From the NCBI GenBank assembly GCA_902765855.1, contig CACXBF010000013.1:1-64000 (forward strand): a stretch of DNA of 64,000 nucleotides, in the 5' to 3' direction. The position numbers and the translations under genes were made by a program. The notes under the pieces are model-generated. The model worked only from the letters and a program-made list of their open reading frames with translations. It ran no database searches and was not told where the DNA came from. Origin of the DNA: an uncultured Ruminococcus sp. (GTDB lineage: Bacteria; Bacillota; Clostridia; Oscillospirales; Acutalibacteraceae). Positions 33,950 through 41,603 of this stretch are shown here, piece by piece (position 1 is the stretch's first letter; every line of letters begins with the position of its first letter).

Positions 33950-36283
33950 ATGAATGCTGAAATTTATCTTTTAAGGGGCGGAAGCGCTTCATCGGCTTGT
34001 GGAAAAGAAAGCTTTAACAGACAGATGAAGGCTCTTGCTGAACATAATGTTTGCGTTCTGTATAAGACTGTTGTTGATAATAATGAAAACAGCTTAAAAG
34101 AAGCTTTGAAGCTTTCTTTTGGAGATGATGAAGGCATTGATGTTATAGTTATTGCTGATGCTATTGAAGAAAGTTCAAGGCAAAATGCAGAAGATTTCTT
34201 CTCTATATTTGAGGTTAAAAATAAAGATATTAGAGAAATTTCTGCGGAAGTGGATATGTCTATACTTAAAACAGGGATTGATAATTCCGAGATTGAAATA
34301 AGCAGTCATTCAGAGGAGAATGAATCTAAAGCTGAGAAAAAAACTGTAAATGTATATTCTGCAAGAGTAGGCGGCAAAAAAAATGGAATTAAGATTGTTA
34401 TTCTTCCGAAAGCTGAATCTGCGGGAGTTGAGTTTTCAGATTTACTTTATGCTGCAATATATAGTTCTTGCATAAAGAATAATCAAAAGAGAGCATGGTG
34501 GAAAAACTTTATTCCGATAAAGGGAGATAAGCCGCTTGAAGTTGTAAGAAAATCTATTCTTATGCTTGCTATTGCAACTTTTATTGTTTCGGGCACATTG
34601 CTCTTTAATGAGCTTGTTATTAAACCTATGGTAGCAGATAACACTAAAAATGGAGTTAAAAGTCTTTTGACCGAGGCTACCGGCGGCGGTGACAGTGATG
34701 ACGATGATTATAATACTGTCGCACCAAAGCGAAAGAAAATCGTTATAGGCGAGAGTGAGGTTTTGCCTGATTTTGAAAAGCTTCTTAATGAAAATAAAGA
34801 TACTGTTGGTTGGATTAAAGTCCCTAATACTCAAATTGATTATGTTGTTTGCCAATCGCAAGACCCTGAACAGCCTGAATATTATTTAAAGCGTGATTTC
34901 TACGGAAATTACAGCGATTATGGAACGATTTTCCTTGATTACAGAAGTCCGCTTGACGCAAAGAACCTTATTCTACACGGACATCATATGAATGACGGAA
35001 GAATGTTTGCAAATTTGCTTTACTACCAAGATCTTAATTTCTATAAGGAAAATCCTGCTTTTACATTTAATACTATATATGAAAAAGCAAAGTGGAAAAT
35101 TATCTCTATATATAAGACTAATACACTTGAAAGTCAGGGCGAATTTTTCAATTATCTGAGAGGAACTTTTGAAACTGAATCTGATTTTATGAATTATATA
35201 TATCAGGTTCGCGCAAGGTCTATTATAGATTGTCCTGTTGATGTTAATGAAGATGATACACTTGTTACACTTTCAACCTGCGCATATGACTTTGATTCGT
35301 TTAGATTTGTCGTTGTTGCAAGGCGTGTTCGCGAGGGGGAAACAGCAAAGGTAGATACATCGACAGCTAAGATGGCGTCGAATCCTGTTTATCCTGATTG
35401 TTGGTATGAAGCATATGGTGGTAAGAAGCCTGTTTTGACAAGTTTTGAAGAGGCTCTTGCTGCAAAGCAGATTACTTGGTATAATAATTCTCATAAGAAA
35501 AAATGGAGTGCATCAGAAGCTCAAAAGGAAGCTACCAAGAAAGCAAAAGAAAAAGAGAAGAAAGAGGAAGAAGCTTCAAAGGCAGCTGAAAAGGCAGATA
35601 AGCTTAAAAAAGCAAAGGCTGAACTGGAAAATGCAAGTTCTTATCTTGATGTAGCAAAAGAAAACTATAAGGGCGCTAATGAGGTATACTCTGATATAAA
35701 ATCATTGGCGAATTCTGCAAAAAATGCATCGACTGAGGCATATAGCAATGCAAGTAAGGGAATTCCAAAGGCTAAATCTGAAAGCACTATAAATAGTCTT
35801 ATTAAAGATATGAAAAACGCAAAATCTAAAAATGACCAGGTTATAGCCTCAAATATGGATAAATGGAAGGAAGCTATTGAAAAGCAGTGCAATGATGCGA
35901 TAGAATATATAAATGCTGCTTTGAAATATTCCACAGATAAGACGATAAAAACTGAGGCGGCGACCTTAAAGAAAAATGCGGAGGATTATAAGAGTAAAAT
36001 CCAAAGTATTATGGACGACTTGGAAAAGCTTATTTCAAGTGCAAAAGATAGGAACAATAAGCTTGATAATATGATTGATAAGGGTAATGCGGCTATTAAA
36101 AAGCTTAAAGCTCAGGAAAGCAGTAAGCCTCAACCAAGTCCAAAGCCAGAATCAAGCCAAGAATCAGAACCAAGCAGCAGTAAGCCAGAATCAAGCAGTA
36201 AACCAGAATCAAGTGTAGAACCTGAACCTGAACCAGAATCAAGTACGGAAGAAACGACACAACCGGAAGAGCAGACCGCATAA
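33950..36283 (+). CDS. class B sortase with N-terminal MoaB/CinA-like domain and C-terminal coiled coil
   Basis: The product is 777 residues; the start at 33950 follows GAAAGGAGTTTTAATA. Residues 1-175 are cytoplasmic and resemble a degenerate MoCF (MoaB/CinA) fold: AEIYLLRGG, KTVVDNNENSLKEAL, IDVIVIADAIEESS, IKIVILPKAESAG. A membrane segment follows (202-222). The class B sortase domain covers about 265-462, with H345 (LHGHHMNDG), C444 (TLSTC) and R452 (FRFVVVARR). A Lys/Glu/Ala coiled coil (about 510-690) and a Pro/Ser/Glu tail finish it. The sortase should anchor proteins to peptidoglycan; the extra domains are unusual. It is coupled to a second MoCF-like membrane protein 36 bases downstream. 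Confidence 0.8.
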   Translation: MNAEIYLLRGGSASSACGKESFNRQMKALAEHNVCVLYKTVVDNNENSLKEALKLSFGDDEGIDVIVIADAIEESSRQNAEDFFSIFEVKNKDIREISAEVDMSILKTGIDNSEIEISSHSEENESKAEKKTVNVYSARVGGKKNGIKIVILPKAESAGVEFSDLLYAAIYSSCIKNNQKRAWWKNFIPIKGDKPLEVVRKSILMLAIATFIVSGTLLFNELVIKPMVADNTKNGVKSLLTEATGGGDSDDDDYNTVAPKRKKIVIGESEVLPDFEKLLNENKDTVGWIKVPNTQIDYVVCQSQDPEQPEYYLKRDFYGNYSDYGTIFLDYRSPLDAKNLILHGHHMNDGRMFANLLYYQDLNFYKENPAFTFNTIYEKAKWKIISIYKTNTLESQGEFFNYLRGTFETESDFMNYIYQVRARSIIDCPVDVNEDDTLVTLSTCAYDFDSFRFVVVARRVREGETAKVDTSTAKMASNPVYPDCWYEAYGGKKPVLTSFEEALAAKQITWYNNSHKKKWSASEAQKEATKKAKEKEKKEEEASKAAEKADKLKKAKAELENASSYLDVAKENYKGANEVYSDIKSLANSAKNASTEAYSNASKGIPKAKSESTINSLIKDMKNAKSKNDQVIASNMDKWKEAIEKQCNDAIEYINAALKYSTDKTIKTEAATLKKNAEDYKSKIQSIMDDLEKLISSAKDRNNKLDNMIDKGNAAIKKLKAQESSKPQPSPKPESSQESEPSSSKPESSSKPESSVEPEPEPESSTEETTQPEEQTA

Positions 36284-36319
36284 GAGGCGGCATAATATAA
36301 AGTAACGGAGAGATTTATT

Positions 36320-36964
36320 ATGGATTACGAACTTATATATTACACCGCAGGAAGAACTGCTGAGGTGGAGCGTGTTCTTGATAAGAACCTTTCTCAAATG
36401 GGACTTTCACATTCGGCGGGAGAGGCGGCAACTACTACATCTGAACTTGCTAACGCACTTGCAAAAAGCCTAAAGAAAAGCCAGCTTATATTTGTTATTG
36501 GTGGACTTAACAATGGCTATGACAGTACGGATAAGGTTCTTTCTAAGATTCTTGTGACTAATGATTCTAATGTATTTTCTAAGCGTGTTGACGGAGAGAA
36601 AAACAGCGGATATATTATCAGGGCGATAGGTCAGACTATTGTTATTTTGCCTGATGAGCCTGATGAGGTTTCTAACATTTTAAAAAATGGAATTATATCA
36701 GATTTGGCAATAACATATTCTTTAAAGGCACCTAAAGAAGAAGCAGACAATGTAGAGGATATTATGCAAAATCTTGATGAAAGCCTTTCAGGGGTACGAA
36801 GAACTCGTCTGATTTCGGCTCCGCCTAAGCCTAAGCTTTATAAACGCAGTCGCAGAGCAAAGGTTATTATAGGAATATTGATTGCATTGGGAGCGATTCT
36901 TGCTATATCAGCCGCAGTTATTGCAGTTATTTACTATTTTATTCCATATTCAACAAATGCTTAA
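36320..36964 (+). CDS. membrane protein with degenerate MoaB/CinA-like domain
   Basis: The product is 214 residues. The cytoplasmic part (1-175) has IYYTAGRTAEVERVLDKNL, QLIFVIGGLNNGYDSTDKVL and GQTIVILPDEPDEVSNIL, which follow the order of MoCF-fold blocks (GGLGPTxxD, then LPGxPxEM), but the catalytic GPT and Asp residues are replaced. One membrane segment (about 182-205) leaves only a few residues outside. It follows the sortase gene in the same operon (CGGAGAG ribosome site). A joint sensory or scaffold role with the sortase is inferred. Confidence 0.6.
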   Translation: MDYELIYYTAGRTAEVERVLDKNLSQMGLSHSAGEAATTTSELANALAKSLKKSQLIFVIGGLNNGYDSTDKVLSKILVTNDSNVFSKRVDGEKNSGYIIRAIGQTIVILPDEPDEVSNILKNGIISDLAITYSLKAPKEEADNVEDIMQNLDESLSGVRRTRLISAPPKPKLYKRSRRAKVIIGILIALGAILAISAAVIAVIYYFIPYSTNA

Positions 36965-36979
36965 CATATTAAAAAGCGT

Positions 36980-37021
36980 AGAAAAGAGGTAAAGTCTATT
37001 GCAGGCTTTACCTCTTTTCTT
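36980..37021 (+). terminator. terminator of the sortase operon
   Basis: AGAAAAGAGGTAAAG-N11-CTTTACCTCTTTTCT. Confidence 0.85.
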
Positions 37022-37059
37022 ATAGGAAATGGATCTATTAGAAAGAAAATATCTTATTA

Positions 37060-37392
37060 TAACAGTTAATAATCCCCTGAAAAATATCAAATTCAAGGTT
37101 TTAGCTAAGATTTGATTTTTAGGGGTTCTTGAGATGGTTCCCTACGAAAAAATTCCGGCGGAAGGTTTTTCTGCCCTCCTGCACTTTGAGGAGTATAAAG
37201 AGTTTCGCTCTCTGCGGAGAGCAACCAAAAATTCCGCTTTAAGTGACTACCTTTGAAAACTGCAAATCTAAAATAGTTTGATTGATAAATAACTTAGACG
37301 CGAATAGCAGTTAAGAATTTATCAAAAAAGTTAGAACGCACCTTGGGAGAGGTGGCTCAACGCAAAAGGCTCAAACAAAATTTTTAATTTCT
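37060..37392 (+). repeat. interspersed intergenic repeat, copy B
   Basis: It contains GAAAAATATCAAATTCAAGG, TACGAAAAAATTCCG, CCTCCTGCACTTTGAGGAGT, TTTCGCTCTCTGCGGAGAGC and a second module TTAGACGCGAATA...AAAAAAGTTAGAACGC that is also in copy C. It fills the 440-base gap between the sortase operon terminator and the convergent amidase gene. Confidence 0.85.
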
Positions 37393-37404
37393 ATTAAACT
37401 TACA

Positions 37405-38145
37405 TTATATTAGTGTTACAAAATTGCTATTTACATAGCCTTGAAGTCCGTTATAGGTTATGAGATACCATGAACCCTCTGTACCTAAAATTGTAAGAAT
37501 TGCACCACGAGGTGCTTGACCTATAACTTGAGCACTGGTTGATGGTTGATTTCTTATGTTGAGAGCGGTATTTTGTGTTGTAACTCTGCCTTGACTGGGA
37601 GCAGTTGGTTCTTCTTCAAGCACACCGAGAAAATCAGTTACAGATGCGGATAAATTTTCGGCTATGGCGGAAATGTTATCACGAATCCATTGTGCCTCTT
37701 CCGGATTATCATGATAACCTACTTCGATAAGAATAGCCGGTGCTCTCGTTCGGACAATTTCTGCAAGCGATGTTGTAGGAATGGTTTTTACAAGCTCAGG
37801 ATATGGATAAACCAACTTATAGTTATTTGCAAAAATTGTTGCGGCTCGAGTTCCTTGACTACTTGCGGCTGAATAATATATGTCGGCTCCTTTGACATTA
37901 CCTGCATTTGATGGAGGAGCGGCATTTGAATGTATAGCAAGATGAAGATTGTAATTTCCTGCATTAGATTGTGCAATAGCCTGAGAAAGAGTTTGTTCGG
38001 GACTATTTCTGCCGACCTCGATTCCACTTGAGGTTAGAATAGGAACCATTTCATCGGCAATTAAATTCATATAATATTCTTCGTTTCCGCCATTTACATA
38101 GGGATTGTATTCTTGAAGCGACGGACTTAGAAAAACACTTGGCAT
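37405..38145 (-). CDS. N-acetylmuramoyl-L-alanine amidase with SH3b domain
   Basis: The product is 246 residues. The Amidase_3 domain covers about 1-172: NEEYYMNLIADEM (metal-site Glu), LHLAIHSNAAP (His) and APAILIEVGYHDNPEEA (catalytic Glu). The usual first zinc ligand (PGHGG) is replaced by an SPSLQEYNP stretch, as in a recognisable clostridial/phage-like subgroup. The C-terminal ~60 residues form a bacterial SH3 domain (ALNIRNQPSTSAQVIGQ, GYVNSNFVTL) for cell-wall binding. There is no signal peptide, so release may be by mother-cell lysis, as for CwlC-like spore enzymes. It is convergent with repeat copy B. Confidence 0.8.
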   Translation of the reverse strand: MPSVFLSPSLQEYNPYVNGGNEEYYMNLIADEMVPILTSSGIEVGRNSPEQTLSQAIAQSNAGNYNLHLAIHSNAAPPSNAGNVKGADIYYSAASSQGTRAATIFANNYKLVYPYPELVKTIPTTSLAEIVRTRAPAILIEVGYHDNPEEAQWIRDNISAIAENLSASVTDFLGVLEEEPTAPSQGRVTTQNTALNIRNQPSTSAQVIGQAPRGAILTILGTEGSWYLITYNGLQGYVNSNFVTLI

Positions 38146-38201
38146 AAAATCTCTCCTTTAATCTTATAAACTATAATATGAATATTAGCCTGAAATGTTT
38201 A

Positions 38202-39074
38202 TTATTCTATTTTTGAGAGAATTTCAGCAGCACTTTTATTATGTGGGCGTATGAAACGATGCAATTCGTGCAAATCGTCTTCACTTTTTATATGGTTAAG
38301 TTTTTCTGAACAGTCAAAACTTGCGCGGAAACCTAATTCTTTGATGATGTCCGGAGAACTTTTAGAAATTGCACCATATGGATAGATAAAAGCCGTTGGG
38401 GTTATGTTTAATTCGGCTTTCATTCTCTCATTAAATTTTTTCAAATCTTCTGAAAGATTTTTTCGATATTCTTCATCGGATTCACCGATTTTTTGGCTTG
38501 CACCAACTCTGCCTATTGATGCGTGCATATTATATGTATGGTTTTGGATTTCTACTAAGCCTGAATCTGACATTTCACGAAGTGTATTCCAATCAGCTTG
38601 TGCATATGCTGGATTTTTATCTCCGTTTTTGCTATATTCATAAATACACTTTCCGATAGGTGAAAGAATCATTTTTGCGTTATATTTCTTTAATAGTGGA
38701 AAAGCATAGGTATAGTTATTAAGGCAACCATCATCGAAAGTTATCATAATTAGCTTTTCAGGAAGAGCTTTGCCATTATCAAAATATTCGAGCAAGTCGG
38801 CAACAACTATTGTTTCATAACCTTTTTCTTTTAGATATTTAAGGTCGGATTCAAATTAATTGGGAGATATTACATATTTGTTTTGTGCGGAGTTATCTTT
38901 TCTTATGCCGTGATACATAAGTATGGGTAATTTGATTTCTTTAGCAGATGATGTAGATGCTACAAGACTTGTTGGTTTTGAACCAGCAAAAATACATATA
39001 GTTATTGCACTTATAATGCAAATTGCAATAGCAAAAGGCAAAATTAAATGCTTTAGTTTTAATGATATAAACAT
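38202..39074 (-). pseudogene. polysaccharide deacetylase interrupted by one ochre codon
   Basis: One continuous frame of 290 codons has a single TAA at 38856-38858. Before it: a signal anchor (about residues 9-30) and LPILMYHGIRK. After it: FESDLKYLKEKGYETI, ITFDDGCLNNY (metal Asp pair) and NHTYNMH (metal His pair), all NodB-domain motifs. The context ISPN-stop-FESDL suggests CAA (Gln) to TAA. A functional enzyme would remove acetyl groups from peptidoglycan or a spore or capsule polymer. Downstream restart at an internal Met would lack the membrane anchor. Confidence 0.85.
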
Positions 39075-39177
39075 AGGATATACGCTCCTTGGCTATGTTG
39101 TTAAATTTATATTCAAAGGAAAAAGTTATTATGATTTTTTGACAAAATAAAAAATTATAAAAAATTACGAAAAAGAC

Positions 39178-39206
39178 TTTACAAATTGAAGCTTATATGT
39201 TATATT
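39178..39206 (+). promoter_or_regulatory. sigma-A promoter of perR-rubrerythrin
   Basis: TTTACA (39178-39183), 17 bases, TATATT (39201-39206). Confidence 0.7.
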
Positions 39207-39221
39207 ATAAAAGAAATCAGT

Positions 39222-39234
39222 AATGATTATCATT
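39222..39234 (+). promoter_or_regulatory. Fur/PerR box
   Basis: AATGATTATCATT is a perfect palindrome matching the core of the Fur-family box. It lies just after the predicted transcription start and before the regulator gene, which implies autorepression. Confidence 0.8.
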
Positions 39235-39250
39235 TTTCAGAGGTCTGGTT

Positions 39251-39655
39251 ATGAATCGTACAAATTACAGTGCCAAGCGTGAGGCTATATATAGTGCAAT
39301 ATGCTCGACAAAAACTCACCCTGACGCAGAATGGATTTACAATAAAGTTAAAATTGATTTTCCAAATATTAGTCTTGGAACAGTTTATCGTAATCTGGTT
39401 ATGCTAAGGAATGAGGGGAAAATTATTTCTCTCGGGGTAGTTAAGGGCTGCGAACGCTTTGACGGAAATGTTCGTGAACATTCGCATTTTATATGTACTG
39501 AATGTGGAAGAATAATTGATGTTAGCAGAAACTTTGCTTTGCATATAAGCAATCTTGATGAACTTGTTCAGAAAGAGCTTGGCGTAAAAGTAGAAAGTCA
39601 CGACCTTGCTTTTTACGGAAAATGTGATTTGTGCAGAGAGGGTCAAGAAAAATAG
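39251..39655 (+). CDS. perR: Fur-family regulator, PerR-like
   Basis: The product is 134 residues. A winged helix covers about 1-75 (HPDAEWIYNKVK, ISLGTVYRNLVML), followed by a metal-binding dimerisation domain. The structural zinc site is C82-x2-C85 with C125-x2-C128, and HSHFIC gives sensor ligands. The gene pairs with a rubrerythrin 60 bases downstream and carries a Fur-family box in its own promoter, so peroxide sensing (PerR) is more likely than iron control (Fur); this is inference from context. Confidence 0.85.
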   Translation: MNRTNYSAKREAIYSAICSTKTHPDAEWIYNKVKIDFPNISLGTVYRNLVMLRNEGKIISLGVVKGCERFDGNVREHSHFICTECGRIIDVSRNFALHISNLDELVQKELGVKVESHDLAFYGKCDLCREGQEK

Positions 39656-39715
39656 CGTTCATTATCCAGAAGGATATGATATAAAAACAAATTATATAAT
39701 TGGAGGTAATTTTAA

Positions 39716-40261
39716 ATGAAAAAGTTTGTATGTCAGGTATGCGGTTATGTTTATACAGGTGATGAGGCTCCAGAGCAATGCCCAGTATGTAAGGCACCTA
39801 AGGAAAAATTTAAGGAAGTTAAGGGCGAGGCTTCTTATGCAACGGTTCACGAGGTTGGCTGTGCTAAGGGAGTAGACAAGGTTATTTATGATGACCTCGT
39901 TGCTAATTTTAACGGCGAATGTTCAGAGGTAGGTATGTATCTTGCAATGTCAAGAGTTGCTGACAGAGAGGGTTATCCTGAAATCGCAGAAGCTTTCAAG
40001 AGATATGCTTTTGAAGAAGCAGAACATGCAGCAAAGTTTGCAGAGCTTCTTGGTGAAGTTGTAACAGACAGCACAAAGAAAAACCTTGAGATGCGTGTAG
40101 ACGCTGAGGCCGGTGCTTGTGCAGGTAAATTTGAGCTTGCTAAACTTGCTAAGGCTCAGAACCTTGACGCTATCCACGATACAGTTCATGAGATGGCTAA
40201 AGACGAGGCAAGACACGGTGCAGGTTTCGCAGGACTTCTCAAGAGATATTTCGGCGAATAA
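39716..40261 (+). CDS. reverse rubrerythrin
   Basis: The product is 181 residues. The rubredoxin domain is N-terminal (C6-x2-C9, C22-x2-C25), followed by a ferritin-like diiron domain with Glu and His motifs ([21 protein letters not shown]). This order is the reverse of classical rubrerythrin and matches the oxygen-induced RevRbr of Clostridium. It reduces hydrogen peroxide (and O2 with a reductase chain) using electrons from NADH via rubredoxin-type carriers. It is controlled by the adjacent PerR. Its codon use is GC-richer than its neighbours, suggesting high expression. Confidence 0.93.
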   Translation: MKKFVCQVCGYVYTGDEAPEQCPVCKAPKEKFKEVKGEASYATVHEVGCAKGVDKVIYDDLVANFNGECSEVGMYLAMSRVADREGYPEIAEAFKRYAFEEAEHAAKFAELLGEVVTDSTKKNLEMRVDAEAGACAGKFELAKLAKAQNLDAIHDTVHEMAKDEARHGAGFAGLLKRYFGE

Positions 40262-40275
40262 TTTAATATTAAACT

Positions 40276-40312
40276 AAAATGGGTTGGCACATATTGTGCT
40301 AACCCATTTTTT
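40276..40312 (+). terminator. terminator after rubrerythrin
   Basis: AAAATGGGTTGGCACA-TATT-GTGCTAACCCATTTTTT. Confidence 0.88.
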
Positions 40313-40384
40313 ATGACTTTAAAACATTAAAAATTTACACTCTTGTTATAGTTACTTAAAATTTGTAACATTGTTAAAAATTTA

Positions 40385-40413
40385 TTGACTTGTTTTTATA
40401 AAGATGTTATTAT
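40385..40413 (+). promoter_or_regulatory. sigma-A promoter of the lipoprotein pair
   Basis: TTGACT (40385-40390), 17 bases, TATTAT (40408-40413); the leader to the ATG is about 95 bases long. Confidence 0.65.
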
Positions 40414-40515
40414 AAAAGTATAATAGTTGAAACGGGGAATTTCCGATGGCTTAATTTATATCCCGAAAATCCTAATATTCCATTGTTGAAAGAAAAAATA
40501 TAAGGAGGAATTTAT

Positions 40516-40944
40516 ATGAGTAAAAGGGTAATGGCAATTTTGTTGATGTCTGCACTGGCATTTTCACTTGCTTGTGGCTGTAAAAATAATGGTACTAAAA
40601 GCACAAGCAGTACGGCTTCTAAAACGGAGAGTTCTATAAGCTCAAGTACAGAAAGTAGTAAGCAAAGTGAATCAAAAACAGAAAGCAGTAAGCAGAGCGA
40701 ATCGAGTATTGATAAAGATTATGAAGAAATGATGAGCTATGTAAATAAACTTTCTCCTGAGCTTACATATGAGCAGGTACTTGAAATTTTGGGAGAGCCT
40801 GATGAAAGATATGGTTCTGGAATAAATAGAGATTGTTATAATTTCGGTAAATATACTTTAAGAATAATAGACTTTAATGCTGGTGCTGAAATATATAATA
40901 GTGAAACTAAAAAAGCTACTACAATATATTATAGTGGACTATAA
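40516..40944 (+). CDS. BamE/SmpA-like lipoprotein, copy 1
   Basis: The product is 142 residues. A lipoprotein signal with lipobox LACGC is followed by a Ser/Lys/Glu spacer (about 25-68). The C-terminal ~75-residue domain has SPELTYEQVLEILGEPDERY and YNFGKYTLRII, similar to the SmpA/OmlA (BamE-like) fold found in many secreted small proteins of Firmicutes. The role is unknown, with protein-protein contact likely. It is nearly identical to the next gene (tandem duplication). Confidence 0.72.
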   Translation: MSKRVMAILLMSALAFSLACGCKNNGTKSTSSTASKTESSISSSTESSKQSESKTESSKQSESSIDKDYEEMMSYVNKLSPELTYEQVLEILGEPDERYGSGINRDCYNFGKYTLRIIDFNAGAEIYNSETKKATTIYYSGL

Positions 40945-40973
40945 ATTTAAATAACTGGAGAGGGGACATTTAT

Positions 40974-41390
40974 ATGAGTAAAAGGGTAATGGCAATCTTG
41001 TTAATGTCTGCACTGACATTAGCAATTGCTTGCGGCTGTAAAAATAATGATACTGAAAGCACAAGCAGTACGGCTTCTAAAGTAGAAAGTTCTGTAAGCT
41101 CAAGCACAGAAAGTAGTAAGCAAAATGACTCAAAAACAGAGAATAGTAAGCAGAGCGAATCAAGCACTGATAAAGATTATGAAGAAATGATGAGCTATGT
41201 AAATAAACTTTCTCCTGAGCTTACAGAAGAGCAAGTATATGAAATCTTGGGAGAGCCTGATGAAAGATATGGTTCTGGAATAAATAGAGATTGTTATAAT
41301 TTTGGCAAATATACTTTAAGAATAATAAACTTTAATGCCGGTGCTGAAATATATAATAGTGAAACTAAAGAAATTACTACAATATATTAA
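40974..41390 (+). CDS. BamE/SmpA-like lipoprotein, copy 2
   Basis: The product is 138 residues and parallels copy 1 along its full length, with a few changes (LTEEQVYEILGEP for LTYEQVLEILGEP; the spacer has ESKQ/NDSK swaps; four fewer C-terminal residues). The lipobox is again ACGC. GGAGAGGGGACATTTAT precedes the ATG, 29 bases after copy 1. The high similarity at DNA level, including the 5' ends, shows a recent duplication. Confidence 0.72.
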   Translation: MSKRVMAILLMSALTLAIACGCKNNDTESTSSTASKVESSVSSSTESSKQNDSKTENSKQSESSTDKDYEEMMSYVNKLSPELTEEQVYEILGEPDERYGSGINRDCYNFGKYTLRIINFNAGAEIYNSETKEITTIY

Positions 41391-41477
41391 ATAAATGAAC
41401 GAAAATATATAATATAACAATCTGAATAAATTTAAAACTATAAATTATGTGAAAACTGCCAAAAACAAAAAAAGCTA

Positions 41478-41506
41478 TTGACTTTTTAAGACTACTGGTA
41501 TATACT
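41478..41506 (+). promoter_or_regulatory. sigma-A promoter of glnN
   Basis: TTGACT (41478-41483), 17 bases, TATACT (41501-41506). Confidence 0.8.
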
Positions 41507-41517
41507 AACACTTGTAA

Positions 41518-41566
41518 ACAGCAATGGCGCTGTAGAACGACAAAAGGTTCTACGGCGTCATTTTTT
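41518..41566 (+). promoter_or_regulatory. glnN leader attenuator with ANTAR-like hexaloop hairpin
   Basis: A hairpin ACAGC-AATGGC-GCTGT (41518-41533) has a six-base loop with A1 and G4, as recognised by ANTAR antiterminators. It overlaps the 5' arm of an intrinsic terminator, TGGCGCTGTAGAAC/GTTCTACGGCGTCA (41525-41560), followed by T6. The two structures exclude each other, so stabilising the hexaloop hairpin would allow glnN transcription. Confidence 0.65.
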
Positions 41567-41603
41567 ATTTAGACAAAAACTTATAAAGGATAGGTGTTGA
41601 GTA

